Shown: in pieces, positions 21,001-32,546 of the stretch | Layout: each line of letters starts with the position of its first letter | Position numbering within the stretch: the first letter of the stretch is position 1 | From: Austropuccinia psidii | Lineage: Eukaryota; Basidiomycota; Pucciniomycetes; Pucciniales; Sphaerophragmiaceae | Assembly (NCBI GenBank): GCA_023105745.1 | Contig: JALGQZ010000013.1 | Location: 6,126,105 to 6,190,104 of the forward strand | Reading direction: 5' to 3' | Length of the DNA: 64,000 bases | Position numbers and translations under genes: made by a program | The notes under the pieces: model-generated | Seen by the model: only the letters and a program-made list of their open reading frames with translations | Told to the model about the DNA's origin: nothing | Database searches by the model: none

Positions 21001-21687
21001 GCATATAAAACATCAATCCATGCTAGTACCAATCAGACTCCTGCTGTTCTAGAAAAAGGATGGAACCCCAAGTTACCCCAAGACTCCTTGAGGAAAGACT
21101 TAATTGAAATACATCCCACAGCTTCTAGCTTCAAAGGAATGCTAGACAAAGCTAGAAAGCATGCAGTAAGGTGCATGGAGGACTCTTTTGCATATGCTAA
21201 AGACAAATGGGATAAATCTCATGCAACTCCAGATTTCAAAGTGGGGGATCTAGTTCTTGTATCCACCACTAACTTCAATAACATCAAAGGATGTAAAAAG
21301 TTGAAAGACTCCTTTCCAGGACCTTTTGTGATTAAGGCCCTCCATGGAGAAAATGCTGTTGAAGTAGAGTTATCTGAAGAACTTAGCAATAAGCACCCTA
21401 CATATCCAGTGAGCTTGATAAAACCATATAAATCTAGTGATGCTGAGAAATTTGCCTTGAGGGATAAGGTTCCCCAAGTTATACCTCCTATTGAGACATC
21501 TGGTACTAAGAAAAAAACCAAAGTTCTTAAAGAAAGGAAATTAAGAACCAAGAAAGTAAGGGAATACCTTGTTAGGTACAGTGACCCAACTTGTGAAGAT
21601 GAATGGTTAGAAGAAAAAGATATACCAGAAGCTACCAAACTCCTGAGGAGATTCAGACACACTAGAAACACCAATATTACAAAGTAA
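18013..21687 (+). CDS. pol: R2 Pol polyprotein (protease-RT-RNase H-integrase-chromodomain)
   Basis: 1224 codons from ATG 18013. The same frame is open back to 17836, directly after the Gag stop. Protease: [11 protein letters not shown] at about 55-65 (DPG at 58-60 instead of DTG/DSG). RT: about 235-480, [36 protein letters not shown], catalytic YIDD 406-409. RNase H: D555 in YIDAS, E in [11 protein letters not shown] in ITDC, D in NADGLSRW. Integrase: zinc domain H789, H796, C823, C826; core D859 (HMDW), D921 (SDRD), E957, giving D-x35-E. C-terminus: GDLVLVS and a chromodomain ([18 protein letters not shown]) at about 1180-1215, which probably targets integration to marked chromatin. All enzyme residues except the protease Thr are intact. 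Confidence 0.95.
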   Translation: MESYSHLPQLSNGQVDLSKVQDAQLMKTKPNRGKGYTAGNSCITEVVIDNKPTKLLLDPGAFCSCVGKSFLKTCVPNFEDQLLPIDGIKFNSASNPMKALGIFETNVIFPHINGNLRITVEFVVMENCSSTHFILGNDYLIMYGIDLHNNKDRYFTIGDNKRQKFAFLPFKRQITVNKVSPVNLELEKFKSEQLNEAEISLHLTDKQENELSSLLYDHRGAFATDKEPLGAIIGHEVDIILNIERPYPPLLRRPAYPASPKSREALEIHIKELLDLGVIRKVGHNEEVEITTPVIVAWHNGKSRMVGDFRALNTYTVPDRYPIPKIQIALTQISQAVYITTMDALKGFHQNVVTPRARKYLRIIVHCGVYEYLRMPFGIKNAPSHFQRMMNEIFPEELSEGWLIIYIDDIIIRSKTWEEHMYRLSRVLTKIQSVNMKISLKKCHFGFKELKALGHVVSGLSLGIDKNKVAAVLLKPMPQNKKEIQSFLGFAGYYRQHIKDFASIARPLYKLCDKDTVFEMTVDRVKAFESLREALTTAPLLLMPDFKLPFKLYIDASGDGLGAALHQVQIINDKPVEGPICFISRKIKPTEARYGASQMECLCLVWALEKLNYFLEGCFFEVITDCTAVKSLLNMKTPNRHMLRWQIAIQEYRGNMTIVHKDGNIHKNADGLSRWPLPNNIDNPAYVPEEASPQIPIEGISVTDLNTTFFEEVRNSYTQDKNCSILCQLLNKDCKDNSLIHALDEVWRKSYNEGRFHLLDGIIYHRTKHTCVMTVVDRSLINLVLKECHDSPFSGHLSEDRTREKVKTCIWWPMWQKDVAEYCKTCDRCQKANKSTGKRLGNMMKIQEPNRPWEIIHMDWVTGLPPGGDRSYNACLVIVERFSKTPIFLPCHKDDTAMDTALLIWNRVVSWTGIFTNIISDRDPKFTSALWTNLHQLFGTKLSFSTAYHPQTDGLAERMIQTLEDMVRRFCAYGLEFKDCDGFTHDWCTLLPALELAYKTSIHASTNQTPAVLEKGWNPKLPQDSLRKDLIEIHPTASSFKGMLDKARKHAVRCMEDSFAYAKDKWDKSHATPDFKVGDLVLVSTTNFNNIKGCKKLKDSFPGPFVIKALHGENAVEVELSEELSNKHPTYPVSLIKPYKSSDAEKFALRDKVPQVIPPIETSGTKKKTKVLKERKLRTKKVREYLVRYSDPTCEDEWLEEKDIPEATKLLRRFRHTRNTNITK

Positions 21688-21699
21688 TATTCTTTTTTT

Positions 21700-21711
21700 A
21701 GGGGGAGGGAA
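21700..21711 (+). other. R2 polypurine tract
   Basis: AGGGGGAGGGAA directly abuts the 3' LTR (TGTGAGCC). It is the primer for plus-strand DNA synthesis and confirms the LTR boundary. Confidence 0.85.
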
Positions 21712-23536
21712 TGTGAGCCTTAGAGGTAATTTCATATACCCAAAAGACCACAAATATAAAAAATAACATATTAATATAAATAAAATAAATTTATTTATAT
21801 TATTAAAATAAAAATCAAAATATAAATATAAAATTATATTAAAAATAAAAAATTAATTATAATTTAAAAATAAAAAATACATTGAATTTTGTAAATATAA
21901 AATTACATTAATACTTGAAAAAATTAAGTAAAAATGAAACTTTAACAAAATTGTGAAAAAATAAATAAATTTGGAAAAAAGTTAAATAAAATTTATTATA
22001 ACTTTTTATCCTATAAATAAACATATAAAATTTATTTCACCATTGGATTCCTCATAAAAAATCAGGTGGGGTCACCTCTGAGTGAAATTCTTGTAACTCA
22101 ACTCTAAATAAGCTTAAATTAAGTTTTTAGTATTTTCAATACAAAAGTTGAAAATCCTCAAGACCTTAATTTAATTCACACCACATGTGGTGTTAACCAT
22201 CAATTTTTGTGTTAAAATTGAGGTGTTGTGTTTAGTTTAGAAGTTATGAGGAATTGAAGTATTTTCAATTGAATTCAATTGAACTGTCAAAATGTGCGCG
22301 TGTATTACACAAGTGAACTTTGATTTACATATGAGGTGTCAATTATTACTGTATTGTACTGTACAATTGAATTGAATTACATATGTAAATTATAAGTATA
22401 ATACATGATGAGGAATTAAAGGAAAAATAAATTGGAAAGATTAAATTTGGGGGGGAAAAGGAACTCCAGCTCTAAGGGGAAGCTAGACCCCCAAAATCCT
22501 TGCTGACAGGCGTGGGATGTCAAAATTCACGCAAAAGTTCATCACTTTTGGCCTGGAATTGAGTTACAGGGTCTGTGGACTCAATTGATGATGAGGTTTT
22601 GATACCAACTGGGGTAGTTTTAGCTGTTGCCAAGAGGGTAAAACTACCCTTAAGATAAAACAATCATAATAAAAACAGTTTTAACTGGTTTCTACGCCTC
22701 TGACACACATTCTGACGTGTTTTGAAGGCTCTAGGCCTGGTATTGCTATAGCAATGGCTGATTTAAGGGTCTCAAATGGCTAAAAATGGCTTAAACCAGC
22801 CCTTTTTGGTCTAAACCAGGGTTCAATGATGCCATAATTGGCTTTTCTGTTGTCAGACTGTTTTTCACGACTGACAAGAGTAAATTTTACTTTTGGAGTA
22901 AGAGAATTGATGGCTATAAAAGAATTTCTTCTTTGCCCCACTTTTCTCTTCATGTTAGAATCTTTTCCTTTTATTAATTAGTTTAAAACTGTTAAACCAA
23001 TCAATCAAAGATTCCAACCACCACTTTTAAATCATTTTAATCCTTTTAACCACGTGAAAAAATCATTATAATCATTGTTTGTAACTCTTATAATCATTTT
23101 TACCCCTGAACCACCCCAAAAGTGAATTAAAGCATCTTTCATCACTGTAAACTTTGTCACTTTGTTTCCAAATTCACTCTGGTCACTTTTGGGCGTGTTT
23201 TCTCTTTAATATTCTTTTTTAAGACTTTGTTCTTTAATTAATTGCTTGCAGTTCTTTGCTCAATTAATTCCAATTGAAATTGCTCTTGAAGAAATTTCTT
23301 TTGTAGCCTTAAAATATCTCTTGTAGAGTATTTTTTGGATAAATCTTTATTGTTGGTAAAACAATAAATTTTTATATTATTGTTTTATACTAATAAAGTT
23401 ATAAACAATAAAATTGGCGTGTTCTCTCTTAAAAATAATATTTCATACTATTTTTAACTGAATTTTACCTTATACAAATTTTGAGGACAGGAAAAGTACT
23501 TGATTTTTAATCAAAGTTTCATATCCACACCTTACA
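21712..23536 (+). repeat. R2 3' LTR
   Basis: 1825 bp, TGTGAGCC..CCTTACA. Near-identical to the 5' LTR, with a 10-bp shorter CTAAAAATGG run. Followed by the TSD AAAAG. Confidence 0.95.
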
Positions 23537-23541
23537 AAAAG

Positions 23542-25489
23542 TCCCCAGGGGGTGAAAAGGTGGCCATTATATGTGAAAAGTTGAAATACTGATCCTGGAG
23601 GGTTGAGGACCCAACTGTATTGACTGATTTGGGAAAATAAAGATATGGCCATCTTGAGAAATGAAATGTGTGTCTTTACTTCCCACAGTGAAAAATTAAT
23701 TGTCCTAAAAGGGTCAATTCCATAAAGGTTGCTTGAATAAAGCCTGTATGGACCAATTGAGTTGTCCAAGGAATTATGGAGCTTCTGATTCCTTGACAAC
23801 CTATTTGAGAAGTAACAACCACTTCAAATTACCTTTAAATAACTCTTGGGAAGTATTCCCTTGGGGAAATACTGTTGGGTCTGAATTGACCAATACCTGA
23901 AGGGCCAGGGATTTGGTGTCCTTGAATGGTCTTCTAAATGTCCCCATGAATAACAAGCATGAGTATTTTGAAACCTTCCTTTAAAATGGGTTTATGTATT
24001 GGTGAAATTATTCATAATCAAAACATTGAGCCTTGAAATGGTCACCATTGAATTTATGAAGGAAAATGGTGCATAATTCTATATAATACCACATATGCCC
24101 CATTCTAAACTCCTTCAGCCCTGGGTCCAAGATTGGGGAAGGCCTTCCCTTGGCTTGAGTGAAAATCCCTGGGAAGGGTGGCTGGTGGCCTCTGGAAGTT
24201 ACCAGAGGCCATTACTTGAGCTTTCAGGACCATGGTCAGAAATGGACAACTTTGAGTTTTTGAGAAACTTTGGCCCTTAGGGATTGGGGGCCAGAGGTAT
24301 GGCCCATTGGCCCCCTTTGGCCTCATTGTAATTGGGACAAAAGGGGTCATAAATGGTTCAACACCCCCCAACCAAAGAGGGTGGGACAAAGGTCCTGGAC
24401 ATAACTGAAGCAGCCAAAGAACCCCCAGGCCCAATTTCAGTGGGAAAGACCTGGGGGCCAAGAGACCATTGAATCAGGATATGGCCAGGTATAGGGGAGT
24501 GGCCCAGAGGCTACTAGGCACCATAAGTGTAGCCAATTTTCCATAAATGGGTAACACAGTGAGCTTCTTTAACCACACATTAAGGGGTTATTTCCCATGG
24601 CTGTAACAATAGATTAGGGACTGGTGGTGTTTTGTTCTCAGTATATGCCCATTGTTGTGGTATTACATACCTTATGGGCCCAGTTACAAGAAATTTAGGA
24701 GGCAAAAATTAATTATCAATCACCCATAATTAGGGAATTCCACAGTAAAATGGATTTAAGTAAATTAATTTGAGTAATACAATAAGAAAATCCTAGAAGA
24801 GTAGTATATTTAATTACAAAAATCACAAGAAAAAGAAGAAAAATTGAAATACAAGGTAGAAAAATGTTAAATTTAAGAAGGGAAGAAGTAGAGAAATACT
24901 CAAATTATGCTGGCTCTTCTCCAATTTTGAATTACTCAGCAATACAGTAGTGAATTGGGGTAACTTTAATAATAAATAGATTAAAACTGTATTGATTAAC
25001 AGTCACAAGACAGAATGAAAAAATAAATCAATTTATGCAAGGGAAATCTGTCAAAACCTTAAATTACACAGCATATCTGTGGAAATAAAAGTGCAGCCAC
25101 CTGATAAGCCAGCAGAAATGATTTAAAATAACACTCAATTTAAATTAAGGACAATGAAATATCATCCATGACAAATAGAATTCCCACAATACACAGCATT
25201 CTTAACCCGAATTTCAAACAGTGCACAGGCCTATAGTGCAATAACTGTACGAAATAACCTCATCCCACCAAAAATGGTGCAATACCTTAAGGAAATGACT
25301 CTATTAAAGATTTCTCAAAAAAGAAGGCTTAGCAAGATTACATAATCATGCATGAAAATGTTGCAATCAACTTAAGATATGGTGAAATACCACCAAGAAA
25401 TGACACCATTAAGAAATCCCTCACCAGAAAAAACATCTCAGATTACATAATCATGCATAAAAAATGGTGTAATTTGAGATTAACCACTA
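23542..25489. other. Non-coding segment, GC-richer island then degenerate repeats
   Basis: No supported gene. The frames at 24095-24280 and 24105-24461 lie on opposite strands of a GC-richer, Trp/Pro/Gly-coding island with no domain. The perfect inverted repeat TGGCCTCTGG / CCAGAGGCCA with a six-base loop is at 24186-24211. From about 25270 to 25480 a degenerate tandem pair shares GATTACATAATCATGCAT(G/A)AAAA and GAAATGAC(T/A)C(T/C)ATTAA, with a period of about 115 bases. Confidence 0.45.
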
Positions 25490-25995
25490 TGAAAAAAGGT
25501 CTTTGGTAAGCCTATGTAAGCAGTTTGGTAAACACATGTGAGGGGTGCCCTGGGACCCCTTTCAAATTAAAATAAAACAAAAACAAAAACAAAACCTGTA
25601 TTGGGTAAGAACATGCCAATCCCCCCAAAAGCCCCCTCACCCATTTTTCCTCACTTTTTTTTACCCCCCCAAAAAAGAAACCAAAAACGCAAATAATTCA
25701 CATTATCCCCCCAAAGACCAGTTTTTCAGGTGAAAAAAGCACTAGAGACAAAATTTTTCAAACCTTTTTAAACTATTTTTCCTTTTTCCCCACAGACTAA
25801 ATTTTCCTCCAATACAACCTGCTTCCAAGATTCTAAAATTCCAATTTTTTACCTTCACTGATCTATTAAACTCAAATTTAAACCAAGTTGTTTCAGTTTT
25901 AACCACTGTTTTAGAATTTTCACACATTTTATTCCCTCTTTTTTGTATTTTGAAATACCTCTTTTTTTCAATTTATAGCAATTATTCACTAAATA

Positions 25996-27645
25996 ATGCT
26001 TGAACCCCCCACTGAAGATGAATATCAGATCCTTGAGCAGCTTTGGAAGCATGTGCCCAATGAGGCCAGGGAACAGCAGTATACTGTGTCAACCTTGAGG
26101 TCCAATATGACCCACAACCAAATTGAAATAGGTTGTGACAGGTCTGTGACCCCAAATCTTCACAAAAACTCCTCCAAAACAGTCACTTCAAGAAAGCTTG
26201 ACTGTCTATTTAAACTTTATGCAAGAGAATATGGCAAGTGTACCACTTGGAATCTTAAATTCAAAACTCCTGAACACAGCCACAATGCTACTGAAAGTAT
26301 CATGGCACATCCTGCTTTCAGAAAATACAATGGGAAAGAAACACCCCAAATTTCTCAGATGTCTGAATAACTTCTCATGAAAAGGAAAATCCAGGCCCAA
26401 TTATGAAGCCAGAGGGAGTCTGAAAGGCCTGTAATCCTTCAGAAAAATTGAAACCAAGTAAAAGAACTGAAAGTCACAAGACCCATTGATTCTCTGATTG
26501 AGACCCTCAAAGAAAAGGTTTTTGTGTGGTCCTCGGCAAGGGATACTGAGGGAAATACTACTTACTTATTTTTCACTCAACCCCTTTCCATAAAAATCTT
26601 TCATGGCTTTCCTCATTTAATTATTATGGATTGTACGTATAAAAAAATTAGGTACAAAATTCCCCTTTTCGTATGGCTGGATTCAGATCAACAAATAAGT
26701 CCCTTTCTAGAGCTTTTTGTTTTATTAAGGATGAAATTGAACCCTAATATACTTGGGCATTGAATTTATACATAGAAAAAGTTCTCAACAATAACAATAC
26801 TGTTCCCCTCCAGTTGTACTTATAAACAGGGATTTGGCCTGAAAAATACTGTTAAAAAGCTCTTTCCATACTCAAAAGTCATCTTATACATTTGGAACAT
26901 AAATAACTATGTATCTTACCATTGCATGAGAAAGTTGGTCATGGCACTGATTTTGGAGTTTTCATGAGCCTTTGGTCTCAAGAAAATTCCTTTATCTTTC
27001 ACTTTTATGCTTATTATTGAATTTATTAATAACTTTGGCATTAATTCCTTAGGTTATATACTCATCCACTGAAAAGTGCTTCAACAATTCATTGAAGAAG
27101 CTTCAAAAGAAAGTCAAAAATCCTGAAGTGTTGAAATTTTCTGAAAAAAATGGCTTCCTCTAAAGGAGTATTTTATGCCAGAATGGAAAAGCTACCATTG
27201 TCACCTGGGTGTGGGCTCCACCTCAATAGCTGAAGGTACCCATGCCATGGTTAAATTTTGGCTCCAAACATCCACAGGTACTCTCCTTCAGGTTGTTATG
27301 GCCTTTCACATGAATTTAAAGAAAAAATTTATCCAAATAATCAAAAGAATCTCAAAAGAAATGACTTTCTATGTGAAGAATTAACCTCTAAACATCTGTG
27401 CTCTCAATGGAAAGGTGTCTTAATTATGCCCTTCAGATGGCCTTTGAAGATTTAAAAACAAAATTTCCCCCCAATGATAAATGCACCAACAAATACACCA
27501 ATTATCAAGGCATATCTTGCAAGAACAAGACTCAACAGGAACTTTACAAGAGCCAAAAGATCCATTTATCAGACTTCCATCCTAAGTGGAATTTGAACTT
27601 ACCTTTAAGGATTTTACATCCTGCATTTCTTAGCTTTTCTTTCTA
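25996..27645 (+). pseudogene. M1 MULE transposase, broken
   Basis: Begins at ATG 25996 (MLEPPTEDEYQILEQLWKHV), in the same context as M2. The first 124 codons hold the FAR1-like zinc-binding region (Cys pairs, then PEHSHNAT). The frame is lost at 26370 and resumes in pieces. The 26524-26763 piece includes the first catalytic Asp (IIMDCTYKKI). Later pieces are 27175-27384 (with CHLGVGSTSIAEGTHAMVKFW, the third acidic residue) and 27398-27646 (ALQMAFEDLKTKFPPNDKCTNKY). The intron position of M2 is recognisable near 26985-27052, but its donor is altered. A dead copy. Confidence 0.85.
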
Positions 27646-27660
27646 ATTAACTGATTCTCC

Positions 27661-28590
27661 ATGTCATATTCTTCTCAGACTGGCTATCAAGGTGATGATA
27701 AAGGGGTTGAGCAAGAAAGAGATAATGAAGGAAAATTAATATTTGAAATCATCAAAAGTAAATCCAAGAGAAGAGTAAGACCACATCAAAAGTGACCAGC
27801 ACAACAGCTCCAATATCACAGTCAATTGCCCCCCTCAAACTATGGAAGTGGATTAATCTGGATATTCTGAAGATCCTCAAGATCCTGAGGCCTCATTATC
27901 AAAATCAGTCACTTAATGAGATTCACTACCTTCAAAAACTGAATTGAATGAATATGGAAAATCAGGAGTCTCCCTCAGAAGGCCCAGAAGATTGGCCAAG
28001 ATTAGAAGAACCTCACAGGGAAAGTACCACAAGCCTGCAACAAATCTGAAGATATATGATGTAATTGACTTGGACTGTGAGAATTTACAAAGTAATTACC
28101 ACACAAGTGACAAATTTTCTAAGCTCTTTGTGAGTTTTTGATTCATTTTAATGTAGAATGTTTTTGTTTCTTTTAACATTGATTAATTGTTTTCACCCAT
28201 TTTTCTTAGGTACCTGGATCAGAAGAATTGCCAAAATGTATTTTGAAATACACTTTCAAGCCCATCAATGTCCAGTATGATGGAAACTGTGGCTACAGAA
28301 CAGTATTCCATTAAATTCACAAGACTAAAGGTAAATGAGCTGATGTCAGAGGCAATTTAGCTGAATAAATTCAAAAATAAATACCTTTATGAAGCCATGA
28401 ACACTTTGGTACCCTAAGTATCCTCTTATTTGGAAAGAATTGAGTGGAATGAAGATGCTGGAAAGTATCCAAAGAGAAAGTGGATGTCCATGCCTGATAT
28501 GGGGGATCCAATTGAAAATAAGTATAAAATACTGGTTTTCTTTTATTACAAAGTACAATATTTCTCTTTTCCCCTTATTTCTATCCTGAA
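27661..28590 (+). pseudogene. M1 basic linker and OTU domain, broken
   Basis: The start is out of frame but aligned to M2 (TGYQGDDKG, SKSKRRVRPHQK). It then has a piece at 27944-28138 (RRPRRLAK.. and a knuckle remnant of M2 CEHC..H..C). The donor GTGAGT near 28131 and the acceptor TTTCTTAG (28202-28209) match M2. The OTU block follows: VPGSEELPK, then YDGNCGYRTVFH with the catalytic Cys kept, a stop, and later WNEDAGKYPKRKWMSMPDMGDPIE, which resembles the middle of fungal OTU domains. Only M1 shows this downstream half, because M2 is cut by the window end. Confidence 0.75.
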
Positions 28591-29186
28591 AATGAAAATA
28601 AACTAATTTTCATCTGTTTTTGGATAGCTATTCTGATTTTTTCCCATTGGATATCATCATTCCAAAAGTTTACCCTTTCCCCCCATTACTGTGAATTTAA
28701 ATTTTCAAGCCTGAAAACAAGCCCTGGAGTGAACAGATAAATTTAATAAACACAGGATGTTATATTTGTCAAATCTCTCCCCCTCAGAAAAAACACACTA
28801 TTTTGGAGGTTGATTCAGATTGATTTTTTTGTATATGAAATTCATGCCAATTATCCCCCTCCTCAGTCCTATTTTTTGCTCAAATCCCACCTCAGTCTCT
28901 TTACTAATCATACATGTGGCACTTTTTTACTTAAAAATAGTCATATTACAAAAATGATTTTTTTTTGGAAAAAAACACAACTTTTTACGCCTTCACTTGT
29001 CCCACCCAAAAAAGATTCCCAAAATTATGGGCTTTTGGGTTTTTTATTCTCAAAATTCTTCCCTCAAATTTCCAAAAAAATCCTCAAAAATAAGCCTGAG
29101 AATTTTTATCAAAAAAAGAGGCCACACAGATTTTTGGTCATAAATTGTCAAAAACATGTAAGGGATGACATGTGTTTACCAACACC

Positions 29187-30213
29187 TTGAAAAAAAATAT
29201 CCTAGAAAAAAGAAGTGAAAAATTATAAGTACCTTGTTTTTGAGTACCTCTATGGAGAGCCAAGGGAATATAAATAGAGGGCCTTTCTCCCCAATTTTCT
29301 CCCCTTCCCCATGAAATTAATTATTCATCCCTTCATAGTAGATAGATCTAGTATTACCATTACATGGCAATTATACACCCAGAAGGAGCATAATTAATCC
29401 ATCCCGTACTAGCAGTATAATCTGGTTATTTTTTATTGAAGTATTATAGACTTTGGAAGTTTAATTTTTAGCTATTTGTATTTGGAAGTAGCTAAATAAA
29501 GGTCTGCATTATATTATCAATCCAACCTATGCTTAAATTATTAATTCTAAAATTATGATACTATCAAGAATACTCTTATTATTGAGTTTATCCCAATAAA
29601 ATTTCTATTATAAAGGGGAAATATTAATACTATAGCTTTATATTAAAGAAAACTTAAGAATATATATTATTATATAGAGAATTACACTTATATTATATTC
29701 TATCACTAATATATTTAAGAAATATTTCTTGAATATTTAATGATACCTGGTCATTCAATTATTAAATGTCTCATTTTTATATTATATTAACAGTTATCCT
29801 CTTAAAAATTAAGGATTATGAAAATGTATAACACTGAATCAACCTTCACCTTATAACATATATTAGTACCATTATATTAGATCAAACTCTTACAATATTA
29901 AAGTCTTACCTTTATATCACTTTATATTATTATTTAAAAATTATATTATATTCTTTTTCAACTTATGAGCTACTTCTTTTATCATTAATTAGGTATGATA
30001 GAGACTGCTAGAAAGTCTTCTCCAGTTGGAAATACACAGTCTTACGATTGATCTTTGAGCCCTTCAGGGAGGGTTTTCAGCATATTAAGAGGGGAAGCTA
30101 ATAAATCTTAGAACCCTTGCTTACAGGATCATTTAAGACATTGAAGGCTGTGTACCTGTGATTTCCCCCTCAAGGACTACCTTATCCAATCACACACTAA
30201 CAAGAGTATCACA
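29187..30213 (+). repeat. LTR-like repeat X, copy 2 (X2, split by M1)
   Basis: Aligns with X1 (1200-2031) from about 29250: TATGGAGAGCC, a CT-rich block, AATTATTCATCCCT, GGTCTGCATTATATT, and a 3' block with TACCTGTGATTTCCCCCTCAAGGACT ending CACA. M1 sits just upstream of its promoter, so the 5' portion presumably continues left of 25490. It contains the TATA box at 29269-29276. Confidence 0.5.
29269..29276 (+). promoter_or_regulatory. TATA box in repeat X2
   Basis: TATAAATA followed by GAGGGCC and a long CT-rich, C-rich tract. X1 has ATAAAAGGAGG in the aligned place. It looks like a retroelement core promoter. Confidence 0.5.
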
Positions 30214-31096
30214 AAATAATAATATTCAGTGATACTCTGAGTGGAATTTTTTATCTTACAGGCTTATATATTTAGAAATATTAACTTTATTTAATGAATT
30301 TTTTATTGGAATAAGCTCTGATAGCATAGCTGTAATTGAAATTTATATTCTCTTGGACTTGATAAATCTGAAAAATAAATATGAAGGATCTATAAGTGTA
30401 TGGTTGAATCTTGTTTGAAGATATATCTCACCTGAGTGTGTAAAATAATACCCTTCTCTTATCATATGTTCCTTGAAGTAATTTGAAAGAATAAAATAGA
30501 TTAAAGATAAGAATTTTAATGTATTAAAGTCAGAAAGAGCTTGAATATTATTCACAGATTTCCTCTTCTCAAACATGAATTAATTCTTAGTTTTGTTGTT
30601 TTCAAAACCATCCTTATAGAATGAATCATATTCCCAAAAACTAAAGGAAACAGCTTTCAGAATTTAGATTATTGCTTAGTTGATAATGAAGTAGCTGAAA
30701 TAAATGAGATTTTTTTCATTTGATACATAAAGTATATCAAAATATATTCTTACCATTTTATAACTTAATAATTTGAAATATTTAAATCCATTTTATATTC
30801 AATATGGGAACTCTTGCACCAGGGATTTGATAGTAAAGCAAACTAGTCATATATTTTTAAATATTTTAAAATGTTTTCTGTAAACACCTCATTTAATAGG
30901 GCTTTAAAGAATTTTTTAAAGCTCTCAGTAATTTTATGTTAGGCTTTCTGTAATTTCAGTCTTCCACAGAATCCTGTACTTCACTGCCCCCTTGTACTTT
31001 TCACCACCTTGAGACCATCTCACTTTCTATCCTGGGATGCATTCTATTTTTTATCCATATTTTTCTACCCCAAAAACATATCTTTTATCATCCAAG
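30214..31096. other. AT-rich spacer, no gene seen
   Basis: Between X2 and R4. Only short frames without domains. Confidence 0.5.
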
Positions 31097-31789
31097 TGTG
31101 ACAGCCATGGAGACAGGCAGGTCATTACCAATAATTAACAAGTGAAGATCTTCCAACACCCAATCAGCAAGGGGGTTTCATACAAGATCCACCAAATGCA
31201 GTTTCAAACCTCAATACAGCTCAATACAGGCAAAACCCAAATACAGGATTCACAAAATACAGGCCTGTCCTAAATACAGGTGAAAACACTTGTATTGATT
31301 CAAATACCTTTATTGGATACACCATTACAGGTTTACATCTCAAATACAGGTTCCTCCAACATACAGTCATGGTTTCTCAGCACTCAAACTCCAGGCTGGC
31401 ATTTTTCCACATATGCCAGCCCCCTTTCACCCACCTGGGGGTTTTCCCCCATTTGATGAAAAGATTTGATTTATTATTAGTAATTTTTATTAATTCTTAA
31501 GTAAGTCTTAGCCTTCCCTCACCTGTTCAGTAGAGTCCTGGTGGCCATATCCTTATTAATCCTTTTTCCTTTTTTTGAATAGGTTGAAACAGTTATTCAG
31601 AATTATTTGTGCTTGGCTCTTTATTATTGCTTTTTTTATTTCATGTCCTTTAATGATAATTACTCTATCATCAGGAATTATAGTTTTTATCTTTTTGCTC
31701 TTATCTTTTGAGTACTCCTTTGAGCCCTCTATAAGTAAGCCTGTTCAATGAGTGCCAGGCCCTCTTCACTTAGAAGGGCCTCTGTGACA
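31097..31789 (+). repeat. R4 5' LTR
   Basis: TGTGACAGCCATGGAGACAGG .. GGCCTCTGTGACA. Shares long blocks with 40326-41030, including GATCTTCCAACACCCAATCAG and the repeated AATACAGG motifs (at least eight copies of AATACAG within 31210-31360). Left flank CCAAG at 31092-31096. Confidence 0.85.
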
Positions 31790-32546
31790 TTACTTTAATT
31801 AACTAATAATTTCTTCTTTCTTTTCATTCATTCATACTCATTTCTCTGATTTTTCAATTATAATTTTTATGATTTCATTATCTCATCAATTTTCATCTCA
31901 TTCACTTTATTCAAATGAAAATAAATTCTCTTTCTCATTTCTTAAGTTGTGCTAACCATTTCACTTTATTCTTTATTCTCAATCAATTTTCATTTTCATT
32001 TTCTGTCTGAATTCAGGTTTCCTTTTAGCAGGGCTGAATTGATTTGAATTCTTGGTTAATTGATTCAGTGTTTCAGGAGTTTTCATTGAATTGGGGTGAT
32101 AATTTATTGATATTGAAATGCCTCAAGAATTATTGATTTATTTATTTGATTATTCAACACATTGAATTTACTTCAAGACTCCAATTTGATTTGATTGATC
32201 TAACTTATTTGATTCCTCAAGATAGCTTATTTATCCTCAAGATTTGATTTAATTGATTGATTTGAAGTTCATTCCTCAAGACATTGAATTTATTTTGAAA
32301 TATATTGACTGAATTCATCAAGACATAATTGATTTGATTTCTAATTGACTTGATTTATTGATTGAAATTGATTATTCAAAAGAATTTGATTCTGTCATCT
32401 TCATACTTCAAGACTTATTCATAGCATTGTCACTTAAAGACTGTTGATTGATTTATCAAGTTCATCAAGATTCTAATTTGATTTGATTTAGTAAAGCCTT
32501 GTTTTTATTCTAAAGTATCATCAATTTTGTTTCTTATTCTTCAATC

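Larger units (their letters stand above)
13458..23536 (+). mobile_element. R2: near-intact Ty3/gypsy chromovirus
   Basis: A full-length LTR retrotransposon of 10,079 bp. It has TG..CA LTRs of 1835 and 1825 bp, a PBS-like site just inside the 5' LTR, a leader exon, Gag, Pol (protease, RT, RNase H, integrase, chromodomain), a clean polypurine tract and a 5-bp TSD AAAAG (13453-13457 and 23537-23541). By eye the LTRs differ at about 15 positions plus one 10-bp unit deletion, so roughly 99% identity and a recent insertion. The main lesions are an in-frame UAA inside the zinc knuckle between Gag and Pol and a DPG protease motif. Clade: chromovirus, because of the C-terminal chromodomain. Confidence 0.95.
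25498..29186 (+). mobile_element. M1: decayed MULE with OTU domain
   Basis: A 3.7-kb Mutator-like DNA transposon. The left end GGTCTTTGGTAAGC and the right end (reverse complement GGTGTTGGTAAACACATG) are degenerate terminal inverted repeats related to the left end of M2. The flanks show an 8-base TSD TGAAAAAA (25490-25497 and 29188-29195, extended 9-mers matching 8 of 9). It carries the same gene order as M2: transposase, basic linker with knuckle, OTU domain. All parts have stops and frameshifts, so it is non-autonomous. CpG-containing TIR motifs of M2 (ACACGT) appear as ACATGT here. Confidence 0.85.

Noticed and set aside
24095..24461. Two opposite-strand frames in the GC-rich island
   Set aside because: Overlapping shadows, Trp/Pro/Gly-rich, no domain, no splice context.
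31200..31360. Repeated AATACAGG in the R4 LTR as a CRISPR-like array
   Set aside because: Irregular spacing, short units and repetition in the partner LTR; simply LTR sequence in a eukaryotic genome.
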